A stretch of 10,623 bases of DNA, from positions 1-10,623 of the forward strand of contig JAICEH010000055.1 in the NCBI GenBank assembly GCA_025924275.1, given 5' to 3'. Positions 1 through 5,639 of this stretch are shown piece after piece. Source of the stretch: Gemmatimonadales bacterium (lineage in GTDB: Bacteria > Gemmatimonadota > Gemmatimonadetes > Gemmatimonadales > GWC2-71-9). Made by a program: the position numbers and the translations under genes. The notes below the pieces were generated by a model. That model was not told where the DNA came from. It made no database searches and saw only the letters and a list, made by a program, of their open reading frames with translations. Numbering within the stretch: position 1 is the stretch's first letter; every line of letters starts with the position of its first letter.

Positions 1-20
1 CCTCAGGATTCGAATGGGGC

Positions 21-335
21 TCAGCCGAGCTTCGCGAGCACGTCGGAGGCCTTGATGATGATGACCTCGTCGCCCTCGGTGGTGAACGGCGTGCCGCTGT
101 ACTTCCCGTAGATCACCCTGTCACCGACCTTGAGGTCCACCGGGACCCGGGCCCCCTTCTCGACCCGGCCCGGCCCGACGGCGATCACCTCGCCCTGGGT
201 CGGCTTCTCCTTCGCGGTATCGGGGATGTACAGCCCGCCCCGCATCGTCTCCGTCTCCTCGTCCGGCAGGATCACGACCCGGTCCTCGAGGGGCTGGATC
301 CTGATCTTCGGCTTCGCCTTGGTGGCAGTGGCCAT
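21..335 (-). CDS. groES: Co-chaperonin GroES (Hsp10)
   Basis: A 104-residue protein that matches the GroES family along its whole length; GroES forms the heptameric lid that closes the GroEL folding chamber in the cytoplasm. Visible features are PLEDRVVI at residues 15-22, the mobile loop that contacts GroEL at about 24-41 (including GGLYIPD at 33-39), and GEVIAVGPGR at 49-58. The start is the ATG at 335, because GGAGG lies 5 nt upstream (341-345); an in-frame ATG at 395 would add 20 unrelated residues and lies inside the CIRCE operator. The N-terminus (MATATKAKPK) is several residues longer than usual, which is a common variation. The gene stops 20 nt from the window edge, and TGAGG (minus strand, 1-5) could be the ribosome site of a following groEL. 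Expression is probably repressed by HrcA through the upstream CIRCE. Confidence 0.97.
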   Translation of the reverse strand: MATATKAKPKIRIQPLEDRVVILPDEETETMRGGLYIPDTAKEKPTQGEVIAVGPGRVEKGARVPVDLKVGDRVIYGKYSGTPFTTEGDEVIIIKASDVLAKLG

Positions 336-388
336 CGGGTCCTCCAAGCGCCAGGTAAAGGTTTCGTAAAGCCAGCGTTGACAAAGTG

Positions 389-415
389 TTGGCACTCTGG
401 TACTGGGAGTGCCAA
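389..415 (-). promoter_or_regulatory. CIRCE operator (HrcA-binding inverted repeat)
   Basis: TTGGCACTC (389-397), nine bases, then GAGTGCCAA (407-415) form a perfect 9-bp inverted repeat. The classical CIRCE consensus is TTAGCACTC-N9-GAGTGCTAA, so each arm differs at one position, A to G with the compensating T to C, which keeps the symmetry. It lies 54 nt upstream of the groES start and directly downstream of the predicted promoter. This is the standard position for repression of groESL by HrcA. The hrcA gene itself is not in the window. Confidence 0.93.
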
Positions 416-425
416 GCCCGCGGGA

Positions 426-453
426 AAGATAAGAGGGCAGGCCCCGCCGTCAA
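426..453 (-). promoter_or_regulatory. Predicted sigma-70-type promoter of groES(L)
   Basis: On the minus strand, TTGACG (448-453) is a five-of-six match to the -35 consensus. After a 16-nt spacer, TATCTT (426-431) is a four-of-six match to the -10 consensus. The transcript would begin near 419, putting CIRCE at roughly +4 to +31 and leaving an 80-90 nt leader before the groES start. The arrangement matches known HrcA-regulated groESL promoters. The call rests on motif matches and position only. Confidence 0.6.
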
Positions 454-539
454 GCGGGACCCCCGGCCCCCGCCCTTCCTCGCCTATATTGACTTCCCGG
501 AACCCCGTACGCCCGGACCCCTTACGCTGCCCCGCCCCC

Positions 540-1598
540 ATGTCACGGATCGCCGCCGTCCTGCTCTGCTCCCTCCTCGCGCTCCCGGCGGGAGGTGCCG
601 CCCAGTCCACCCCGGCTACCGCTCCGCCCTCCGACCTGCTCCGCGTCGCGGTGGACTCGGGCCGGAAGGAGGTCGTCCTCATCGCCGGCCCCTTCGACAT
701 CCCGGGCGGCGGCGGGGAGCACGCGCATCACACTCACGAGATGGAGTACCCCGTCCTGGGCTTCGACTGGCCCACCGACGGGTGGCTGCGGGGCTTCCGG
801 CTGGAGGTGACCGACGGCGACGGCAACCCGCTCGACCGCCGCCTCATCCACCACCTGAACGTGGTGAACTACGGCCGGCGCCAGCTCTTCTATCCTGCCA
901 TCGAGCGGACGCTGGCCGTCGGCCAGGAGACGGAGGACATCGTCCTTCCCGCGACCATCGGCGTCCCCATTTCGGCCGGTACCCCGATGGGGCTGATCGT
1001 GGCCTGGCACAACGAGAATCCGGAGCCGGTGGTGGATGTGAGGGTGAAGCTCACCATCGTCTGGATGCCCACCAACCAGATGCCCCGCCCGGTGGACGTG
1101 CTCCCGGTCTACGCCGACGTGATCTACCCGATCGGCCGGAACGCCAATTTCGACCTCCCGCCCGGCGCCTCGACCTTCAGCGCCGAGCTGGCCATGCCGG
1201 TGTCGGGCCGGATCATCGGCGCCGGGGGGCACGCGCACGACTACGGGCGCGCCATCACCTTCAGCGAAGTGTCGCCCAGGGAGCGTGACGTCCTCCGCCT
1301 CGCGATGTCGCTGGACGAGGCGGGGCGCCTCCTGGAGATCGAGCGGAAGCTGCCCGGGCTCTGGGGCCGCGGCACCCGGCTCACCGCCGGGCGGACCTAC
1401 CGGCTGGCCGGGTCCTACGAGAACCCCACGGGGAAGACGATCCCCGCCGGCGCGATGGTGCACCTCGCGCTGATGTTCGCGCCGGACCGGCTCGCCGACT
1501 GGCCCCGGCTCGACCCGGCCAACCCCGACACCCAGAAGGACCTCGCCTTCCTGGCCGCTCGCGGCTCGGCCCGGGAGGATGGAGAGCACGAGCACTAG
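540..1598 (+). CDS. Secreted copper type II (PHM/DBH-fold) monooxygenase-like protein
   Basis: A 352-residue protein with an export signal (hydrophobic core about 4-16, cleavage near AGGAAQ at 17-22). I do not recognise it by name, but the ligand motifs of the bicopper ascorbate-dependent monooxygenases (peptidylglycine alpha-hydroxylating and dopamine-beta monooxygenase) appear in order and spacing. These are HH at 104-105 and HNENP at 157-161 for the first copper, then HAHDYGR at 231-237 (HxHxxGR) and Met306 in AMVHLALMF for the second. Extra His clusters occur at HAHHTH (61-66) and in the C-terminal tail (EDGEHEH). The mature protein has no cysteine, so the disulfides of the animal enzymes are absent. 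The ATG at 540 is chosen because the signal peptide starts there; no Shine-Dalgarno is visible. It is transcribed away from groES and ends at a hairpin terminator. Fold and copper binding are inferred; the substrate is unknown, and a non-catalytic copper-binding role is possible. Confidence 0.72.
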   Translation: MSRIAAVLLCSLLALPAGGAAQSTPATAPPSDLLRVAVDSGRKEVVLIAGPFDIPGGGGEHAHHTHEMEYPVLGFDWPTDGWLRGFRLEVTDGDGNPLDRRLIHHLNVVNYGRRQLFYPAIERTLAVGQETEDIVLPATIGVPISAGTPMGLIVAWHNENPEPVVDVRVKLTIVWMPTNQMPRPVDVLPVYADVIYPIGRNANFDLPPGASTFSAELAMPVSGRIIGAGGHAHDYGRAITFSEVSPRERDVLRLAMSLDEAGRLLEIERKLPGLWGRGTRLTAGRTYRLAGSYENPTGKTIPAGAMVHLALMFAPDRLADWPRLDPANPDTQKDLAFLAARGSAREDGEHEH

Positions 1599-1600
1599 AT

Positions 1601-1697
1601 GGGGAGCGGGGAGCGATAACTGCTTGAAGAGAACGGCCCCTCGGCCATCGCAGCCGAGGGGCCTTCATCTGGGGGCGGTTGCCGCTCCCCGCTCCCC
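1601..1697. repeat. 15-bp inverted repeat enclosing the terminator
   Basis: GGGGAGCGGGGAGCG (1601-1615) is exactly complementary to CGCTCCCCGCTCCCC (1683-1697). Pairing resumes after two mismatches (AAC at 1618-1620 with GTT at 1678-1680). The arms start 2 nt after the plus-strand stop codon and end on the last base of the minus-strand gene's stop codon. They surround the 11-bp terminator hairpin, giving a nested stem. Each arm is itself a near-tandem repeat of GGGGAGC. Confidence 0.8.
1635..1663. terminator. Bidirectional hairpin terminator between convergent genes
   Basis: GGCCCCTCGGC (1635-1645) and GCCGAGGGGCC (1653-1663) form a perfect 11-bp, GC-rich stem with a 7-base loop. The hairpin sits in the 98-bp gap between the plus-strand copper-protein gene (stop at 1598) and the minus-strand NlpC/P60 gene (stop at 1697), so it can serve both. 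The T-tract is short (TT then CATCT on the plus strand; TTCTCTTC on the minus strand), so termination strength is uncertain. Confidence 0.75.
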
Positions 1698-2725
1698 TAT
1701 TCCACCACCCTCCTCGCCCCCTTCCACCGCTTGAACCACCACCGCCCATACGGGTCATCGTCGCTCAGGACGCTCACCTGGACGCCGCGGGAGGCGCTGT
1801 GGATGAACTGGCCGTCGCCCAGGTAGAGGCCGACGTGCGAGATGGTGTTGCCGCTCCGGGCGAAGGTGAGGATGTCCCCCGGCCGGAGTGCCTCGAGGGA
1901 CTTCCCGACCGCCCGGCCCTCCCGGGCCTGGTCCCGCGAGGTCCGGGGCAGGCTCACCCCGTGCTCCCCGTAGGCGTACTGGATGAGGCCGGAGCAGTCG
2001 AATCCGCCATCGTCGCCGTCGCCCCCCCAGCGGTAGGGCTGGCCCATCGCATCGCGGGCGGTCTCGATGACGCGACCGACCAGCTCGACCGGCGGGACCG
2101 TCCCGCCAGCCGGCGGGGCGGCCAGCGGGGGCACGGCGAGGCTCGGCGAGCGCGGCTCGTCCACCGGCCGCACCCCCGGCTCGAACTGGCCGTCCGGCGC
2201 CGCTGGGTCGGCCGCGGGGCGGACCGGCGGGACCTGGTCGCTCGGCGGCGGCTCCTTGAACGGGCCGTAGCGGATGCCGAAGCGGAGGCCGATCTCCCAA
2301 CCGTTGCGGCTGTCCTGGGAGATGCCTCGGTACCGCCCCTCGGCGCTGAAGCTGATCGCCGGCGTGGCGATGACCTGCCAGCCTACGCCGGCCGACCAGG
2401 AGCCCCAGAAGGTGTCCCCGTCGCCCGAGCCGAGTCCGCCGACCAGGCCCCCGATGCCGTAGGGCCCAGCGTTCGCCCCGCGGAACAGCGACACGTCGAC
2501 ACCGGCACCGAAGAAGCGCACGGTCTCGTCCTGGTTCCCTTCGCCGGTGCGGTATTCCACCAGGGGGGCGAGGTCCAGCACGTTGTGCGAGGACAGGAAG
2601 AGGTCGGCCCGGAAGTAGGTCAGGTCGTTGCCCTCGAGGAACCGGCCGAGGCCGATCCCCACCTCCTGGGCCGAAAGGGCGGCCGGGGTGGCGAGGAGCA
2701 GCGCGGCGAGACCGAGGCGTCGCAT
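1697..2725 (-). CDS. Predicted outer-membrane barrel fused to NlpC/P60 endopeptidase
   Basis: A 342-residue exported protein (signal peptide 1-20, ending SAQ). Residues about 21-156 alternate polar and hydrophobic or aromatic stretches with Gly-rich turns and end in RFGIRYGPF, which suggests a small outer-membrane beta-barrel of about eight strands. A Pro/Ala-rich linker (about 157-213) follows. Residues about 215-342 are an NlpC/P60 domain, a cysteine peptidase family that cleaves peptidoglycan stem peptides. The catalytic set is visible: Cys244 in FDCSGL, His297 in HVGLYLG and His309 in FIHSAS, with YRWGG at 231-235 and RPGDIL at 281-286. The start ATG at 2725 overlaps the stop of the upstream lipoprotein gene (TGATG) and has GGGAG 8 nt upstream. 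The C-terminal call is firm; the barrel is inferred from pattern. The protein probably remodels or anchors peptidoglycan from the outer membrane. Confidence 0.85.
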   Translation of the reverse strand: MRRLGLAALLLATPAALSAQEVGIGLGRFLEGNDLTYFRADLFLSSHNVLDLAPLVEYRTGEGNQDETVRFFGAGVDVSLFRGANAGPYGIGGLVGGLGSGDGDTFWGSWSAGVGWQVIATPAISFSAEGRYRGISQDSRNGWEIGLRFGIRYGPFKEPPPSDQVPPVRPAADPAAPDGQFEPGVRPVDEPRSPSLAVPPLAAPPAGGTVPPVELVGRVIETARDAMGQPYRWGGDGDDGGFDCSGLIQYAYGEHGVSLPRTSRDQAREGRAVGKSLEALRPGDILTFARSGNTISHVGLYLGDGQFIHSASRGVQVSVLSDDDPYGRWWFKRWKGARRVVE

Positions 2726-3111
2726 CAAGGCGTCTCCCGGTAGGGTTGGCCGTCGGTCACGCTGACGCGGTAGGAGCCGACCGGCGCACAGTCGCGTGAC
2801 AGGGTGGCGCGGAAGAGGGTGTCGTCCAGCGCCACCGGCGCCTCGCGCGCATAGAGCAGGGGCACGGCCCGGCGGAGCGTGTCGCGCCGGATCTCGAGCG
2901 TGCGCTCGCGGCACGGCGCCCCGGCAGCGTCCCGCGCCGGACGGCTGCTGGTGAACCAGACCTCCGCCCCGCCGGCGAGGGTGAGGACCAGCGAGTCGGC
3001 GGGCACCTCTGCCACGACGCCCCCGGCGGGCGGGGCGGCTTCCGGCCGGGGCGAGCCGCCACAGGCGGCCGGCAGCGCCAGCGGAGCGAGCAGCACGAGC
3101 TCACGGCGCAT
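2725..3111 (-). CDS. Putative lipoprotein of unknown function
   Basis: A 128-residue protein whose N-terminus (MRRELVLLAPLALPAAC) resembles a lipoprotein signal with Cys17 as the lipidation site. The lipobox is imperfect, with Pro instead of Leu at -3. A Pro/Ala-rich tether (about 20-35) leads to a small, probably beta-rich domain of about 40-120. Cys67 and Cys108 could form a disulfide in the periplasm. I do not recognise the family. The ATG at 3111 is chosen over an in-frame ATG at 3126 because GGAGG lies 7 nt before it and only 3111 gives a clean signal sequence. It overlaps the upstream gene by 11 nt and the downstream barrel-NlpC/P60 gene by 1 nt, so it is probably co-translated with the latter and may act with it in the envelope. 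Confidence 0.7.
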   Translation of the reverse strand: MRRELVLLAPLALPAACGGSPRPEAAPPAGGVVAEVPADSLVLTLAGGAEVWFTSSRPARDAAGAPCRERTLEIRRDTLRRAVPLLYAREAPVALDDTLFRATLSRDCAPVGSYRVSVTDGQPYRETP

Positions 3112-3421
3112 CGTCGGGCCTCCCATCGTCCTCGGTCGCGGTGGCGATCGTCTCCTCCGCGGCGACCGGCGTCCCTTCCTCGGTGACCTGCAGCGTCTCG
3201 CGGAGCTCGGGGGACCGGCGCAGGAGCCCGAGCCAGGCCCAGATGGCCACCACGGCGGCCGCGACGGCCCCCGCCCCCGTGAGGTAGATCCCGGTGCGCG
3301 GGTCCGGGATCGCGGCGGCGACCCCGGCGACCAGCGTGGCCCCCAGAAACGAGGCTGCCCACGCCACGAACGGCGTGAGCAGCCAGCCGAAGACCCGCGC
3401 GAGCGTCCGGGCCGCGCGCAT
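3101..3421 (-). CDS. Small two-helix membrane protein, unknown function
   Basis: A 106-residue protein with two predicted membrane helices (about 10-37 and 44-67) and an acidic cytoplasmic-type tail (about 70-106, rich in Glu, Asp, Thr and Ala). It begins with MRAARTLARV. I do not recognise the family. The ATG at 3421 lies 6 nt past the upstream gene's last base and has no good Shine-Dalgarno, suggesting coupling to that gene. The same reading frame is open upstream to 3691, but that part overlaps the 208-residue gene and is Arg/Gly/Pro-rich shadow sequence, so I left it out. The short length and position in an envelope operon suggest an accessory subunit. This is inference. Confidence 0.6.
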   Translation of the reverse strand: MRAARTLARVFGWLLTPFVAWAASFLGATLVAGVAAAIPDPRTGIYLTGAGAVAAAVVAIWAWLGLLRRSPELRETLQVTEEGTPVAAEETIATATEDDGRPDDAP

Positions 3422-3426
3422 CCGCG

Positions 3427-4053
3427 TCAGGCGCGGCGGCGACCGAGCGACGAAAGCAGCACGGCGAGAGGGAGGCCGGCGAGCGCCGCGACCCCGAAGG
3501 TCGGCACATTCCAGCCGGCGCCCGGGAAGCGGACGAGGACCGCCACGATACCTGCGGCCAGGGTCGTGGCGACCGCCAGTCCGGCGGCCGCCGGGAAGGG
3601 CGAGCCACCCCGCTCCGCCCGGTTGGCGAGCACCCATGCCCCCATCCACGCCAGGTACGTCCCGACCATCCAGAAGACCGGATGATACCACCAGTTGCTC
3701 CCGCCCCCGATCTCACGCCACCGGTTGGTCCACACCCCGATCGGCTGGAGCAGCGCCACATCGATGAGGAGGAACGCGACGGTGGCCCCGAGCCCGATGG
3801 CGGCCGCCCCGGCGATGCCCTCGACGCTCCGGGCGCGGGTCCAGAGCCCGGGTGCGAACGCGGTGACCAGGATGGCCGCCGTGACGAGGAGACCGAGCGC
3901 CGCGGTCTCCGCCGTGCCGGCGAGCAGGCGGGTCGCGTAGGCGATGGCCACGATCAGCACCGTCTGCACCGCGGCCAGCATCGCGGCCGAACGCAGTACG
4001 TGGCGCAGGTGGGTGTGGTCGGCGCCGGGCTGGGCGTGGACGGCCGTCGTCAT
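3427..4053 (-). CDS. Six-helix integral membrane protein, unknown function
   Basis: A 208-residue protein with about six hydrophobic segments (22-43, 48-70, 79-103, 122-143, 152-175 and 184-203). A His-containing N-terminal tail (HAQPGADHTHLRH at 6-18) precedes the first helix, and a Trp/Tyr-rich loop (about 108-126) precedes the fourth. I recognise no catalytic motif or family. The ATG at 4053 has GGAG 5 nt upstream and is the first gene of a close-packed envelope operon that continues through the small membrane protein, the lipoprotein and the barrel-NlpC/P60 gene. The 70-nt gap to coaX contains a weak -10-like TAAATT (minus strand, 4087-4092) with no -35 element, so the operon may have its own promoter or may be read through from coaX. 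Confidence 0.75.
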   Translation of the reverse strand: MTTAVHAQPGADHTHLRHVLRSAAMLAAVQTVLIVAIAYATRLLAGTAETAALGLLVTAAILVTAFAPGLWTRARSVEGIAGAAAIGLGATVAFLLIDVALLQPIGVWTNRWREIGGGSNWWYHPVFWMVGTYLAWMGAWVLANRAERGGSPFPAAAGLAVATTLAAGIVAVLVRFPGAGWNVPTFGVAALAGLPLAVLLSSLGRRRA

Positions 4054-4092
4054 CGGTTCTCCGGGCGTGAGCCGTTGCAGGACGGCAATTTA

Positions 4093-4106
4093 GCCCGCCG
4101 GCGGGC
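4093..4106. repeat. 14-bp GC palindrome in the coaX downstream gap
   Basis: GCCCGCCGGCGGGC is perfectly self-complementary, lies in the 70-nt gap between coaX and the next gene, and is followed on the minus strand by TAAATT. It could be a weak transcription terminator or attenuator after coaX. It has no T-tract and almost no loop, so this is uncertain. Confidence 0.3.
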
Positions 4107-4123
4107 CGGCGGCCAAGGGCCGG

Positions 4124-4903
4124 TCACCAGCGGAGTCCCAGGTGCCCCGCCGCGATCCGGAGGCCCTGGAGCGTCAGGTCGGGGACGACTTCCTCGATCG
4201 TGTCGCTCAGCGGGGCAACGAGGCCGGCGAGCCCGCCCGTGGCGATGGCCCGCGGGTTCCCCCCGCCCGGCCATTCCGCCCGGATGCGCCGGATCATCCC
4301 GTCGGCGGCGTCGGCGGCCCCGAAGAGCACCCCGGCCTGGATGCACTCCTCGGTCCTCCGGCCGATCGCGCGCTCGGGTGGCCGGAGCTCGGTGGCGGGC
4401 AGCTTCGCCGCCTGCCGGGTGAGGTTGTCCGCCGAGGTCCGGAGCCCGGGGGCAATGGCACCCCCGATGAACCGGCCATCCGCGGTGATGCAGTCGAAGG
4501 TGGTGGCGGTGCCGAAGTCGACGACGATGAGGTCGGTCCCGTACAGCGTCACGCCGGCCAGGGTGTTGACGATGCGGTCTCCCCCCACCGTGCGCGGCTC
4601 GTCCACGTCGAGGTGCACCGGAAGGGGCGTGGAGGCGTCGACCACCAGCGGCGCCAGGCCCGCCAGCCGCTCCAGGCCGCGCGTCAGGTCGGCGGTCACG
4701 GCCGGGGCGACCGAAGTCAGGCAGACGGCCCCCACGACCCCGGGCGCCCGGCCGTCGAGCGCCAGGAGGCCGGCCACGGCGGCCGCCCATTCGTCCGGCG
4801 TCCGGTCGGCGCGGGTGCCGAGCCGCCACTGCCCCGCGAGGGTCGCTTCCTCGAAGAGCCCGAGGGTCACCTCGGTGTTCCCGACATCCACCACCAGCAG
4901 CAT
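4124..4903 (-). CDS. coaX: Type III pantothenate kinase (CoaX)
   Basis: A 259-residue protein, normal for CoaX, which phosphorylates pantothenate with ATP in the first committed step of coenzyme A synthesis in the cytoplasm. The family's acetate-kinase-superfamily motifs are present: DVGNT at 6-10 (phosphate binding), GGDR at 107-110 with the catalytic Asp109, VDFGTATTFD at 128-137, GGAIAPGL at 147-154 and ATGG at 221-224. The ATG at 4903 is supported by GGGGAG 6 nt upstream and by MLLVVDVGNT, which places the first motif where it belongs. It follows birA by 31 nt, an adjacency of biotin ligase and coaX seen in many bacteria. Type III kinases are not feedback-inhibited by CoA, so control is probably at expression level. 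Confidence 0.96.
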   Translation of the reverse strand: MLLVVDVGNTEVTLGLFEEATLAGQWRLGTRADRTPDEWAAAVAGLLALDGRAPGVVGAVCLTSVAPAVTADLTRGLERLAGLAPLVVDASTPLPVHLDVDEPRTVGGDRIVNTLAGVTLYGTDLIVVDFGTATTFDCITADGRFIGGAIAPGLRTSADNLTRQAAKLPATELRPPERAIGRRTEECIQAGVLFGAADAADGMIRRIRAEWPGGGNPRAIATGGLAGLVAPLSDTIEEVVPDLTLQGLRIAAGHLGLRW

Positions 4904-4934
4904 TGCCCGCTCCCCGTCGAGGGAATACCCCGGC

Positions 4935-5639
4935 TCAGCCGAGTGCCACGGACCCCGCTCGCGCCTCGCGCACCTCCCCGGCCGGTGCCCGGACCCGGAG
5001 CGCCCCGTCCGGGGTGACGCCGGCGGCGAGGCCGGCCTCGGGCGCGAGCAGCCGGCGCCCCCGCAGCCAGTCGCGCCGCTCGAACGCGTGGAGCTCCCCC
5101 GCGGTGAGCTCGGCCGGGGCCTCGGCGAGGGGGAGGACCGCGGCCACGATCGCGCGGGCCAACGCCTCGAGTTCGGGCGGCCGGGCGTGCTCGGCCAGGC
5201 GGGTGGCCAGGGGCCGGAGTCCGGCGGGCAGCTCATTGTCCACGTTGAGCCCGACCCCCAGGGCGACCCAGGCCGGCGCATCCCCGCGCCAGCGTGCCTC
5301 GCAGAGGATCCCCCCCACCTTCCGTTCGGCGAGCATCAGGTCGTTGGGCCACTTGATCCGCACCGGTGGCACGCCCGGGATGCCCTCGAGCACCCGGGCC
5401 ACCGCCAGCCCGGCCCGGAGGCTCAGCACCTCGACGGCCGCCGGACTCCGCGGCCGGAGGAGGACGCTGAGCCAGAGCCCGCCCCGGGGCGACGCCCACT
5501 CCCGCCCCCGCGACCCCCGCCCCGCCGCCTGCTCCCGCGCCAGCAGTGCGCACCCGTGCTCCCGGCCCGCTTCGCCCCAGGCGTGCACCTCGTCCTGGGT
5601 GGATTCCACCCGCTCGCGGACCTCGAGCGGCGGGCTCAC
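4935..5639 (-). CDS. birA: Biotin--protein ligase (biotin-[acetyl-CoA-carboxylase] ligase)
   Basis: A 234-residue ligase that makes biotinyl-AMP and transfers biotin to a lysine of the biotin carboxyl carrier protein. Key motifs are GRGSRGREW at 40-48 (the biotinyl-AMP loop), KWPNDLM at 96-102, KVGGIL at 107-112 and GVGLNVDN at 128-135. The C-terminal small domain (about 185-234) is present. There is no N-terminal DNA-binding helix-turn-helix, so it is a monofunctional (group I) ligase and not a repressor of biotin genes. The GTG start at 5639 overlaps the uppP stop as GTGA, and no Shine-Dalgarno is visible, so translation probably depends on reinitiation after uppP. The same frame stays open further upstream, but that part is the uppP shadow. 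Confidence 0.95.
   Translation of the reverse strand: MSPPLEVRERVESTQDEVHAWGEAGREHGCALLAREQAAGRGSRGREWASPRGGLWLSVLLRPRSPAAVEVLSLRAGLAVARVLEGIPGVPPVRIKWPNDLMLAERKVGGILCEARWRGDAPAWVALGVGLNVDNELPAGLRPLATRLAEHARPPELEALARAIVAAVLPLAEAPAELTAGELHAFERRDWLRGRRLLAPEAGLAAGVTPDGALRVRAPAGEVREARAGSVALG

Noticed and set aside
443..458. Short hairpin CCCGC-N6-GCGGG in the groES upstream region
   Set aside because: It has only a 5-bp stem and no T-tract, and overlaps the predicted -35 element; it is expected by chance at this GC content.
485..490. TATATT as a -10 box for the copper-protein gene
   Set aside because: It is a good hexamer at a suitable distance from the start, but no -35 element lies 15-19 nt upstream, so it is mentioned only as an alternative.
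543..1595. Long minus-strand frame (350 codons) opposite the copper-protein gene
   Set aside because: It is the antisense shadow of a well-supported secreted protein; its Arg/Gly/Pro/His-rich composition is typical of a shadow frame in GC-rich DNA.
1679..2743. Plus-strand frame of 354 codons opposite the NlpC/P60 gene
   Set aside because: The minus-strand product has a signal peptide and catalytic Cys/His; the plus-strand frame has neither a ribosome site nor domain-like sequence.
3101..3691. 196-codon extended version of the small membrane protein gene
   Set aside because: The first 90 codons overlap the six-helix protein gene in another frame and are basic low-complexity sequence; the start at 3421 gives a clean membrane protein.
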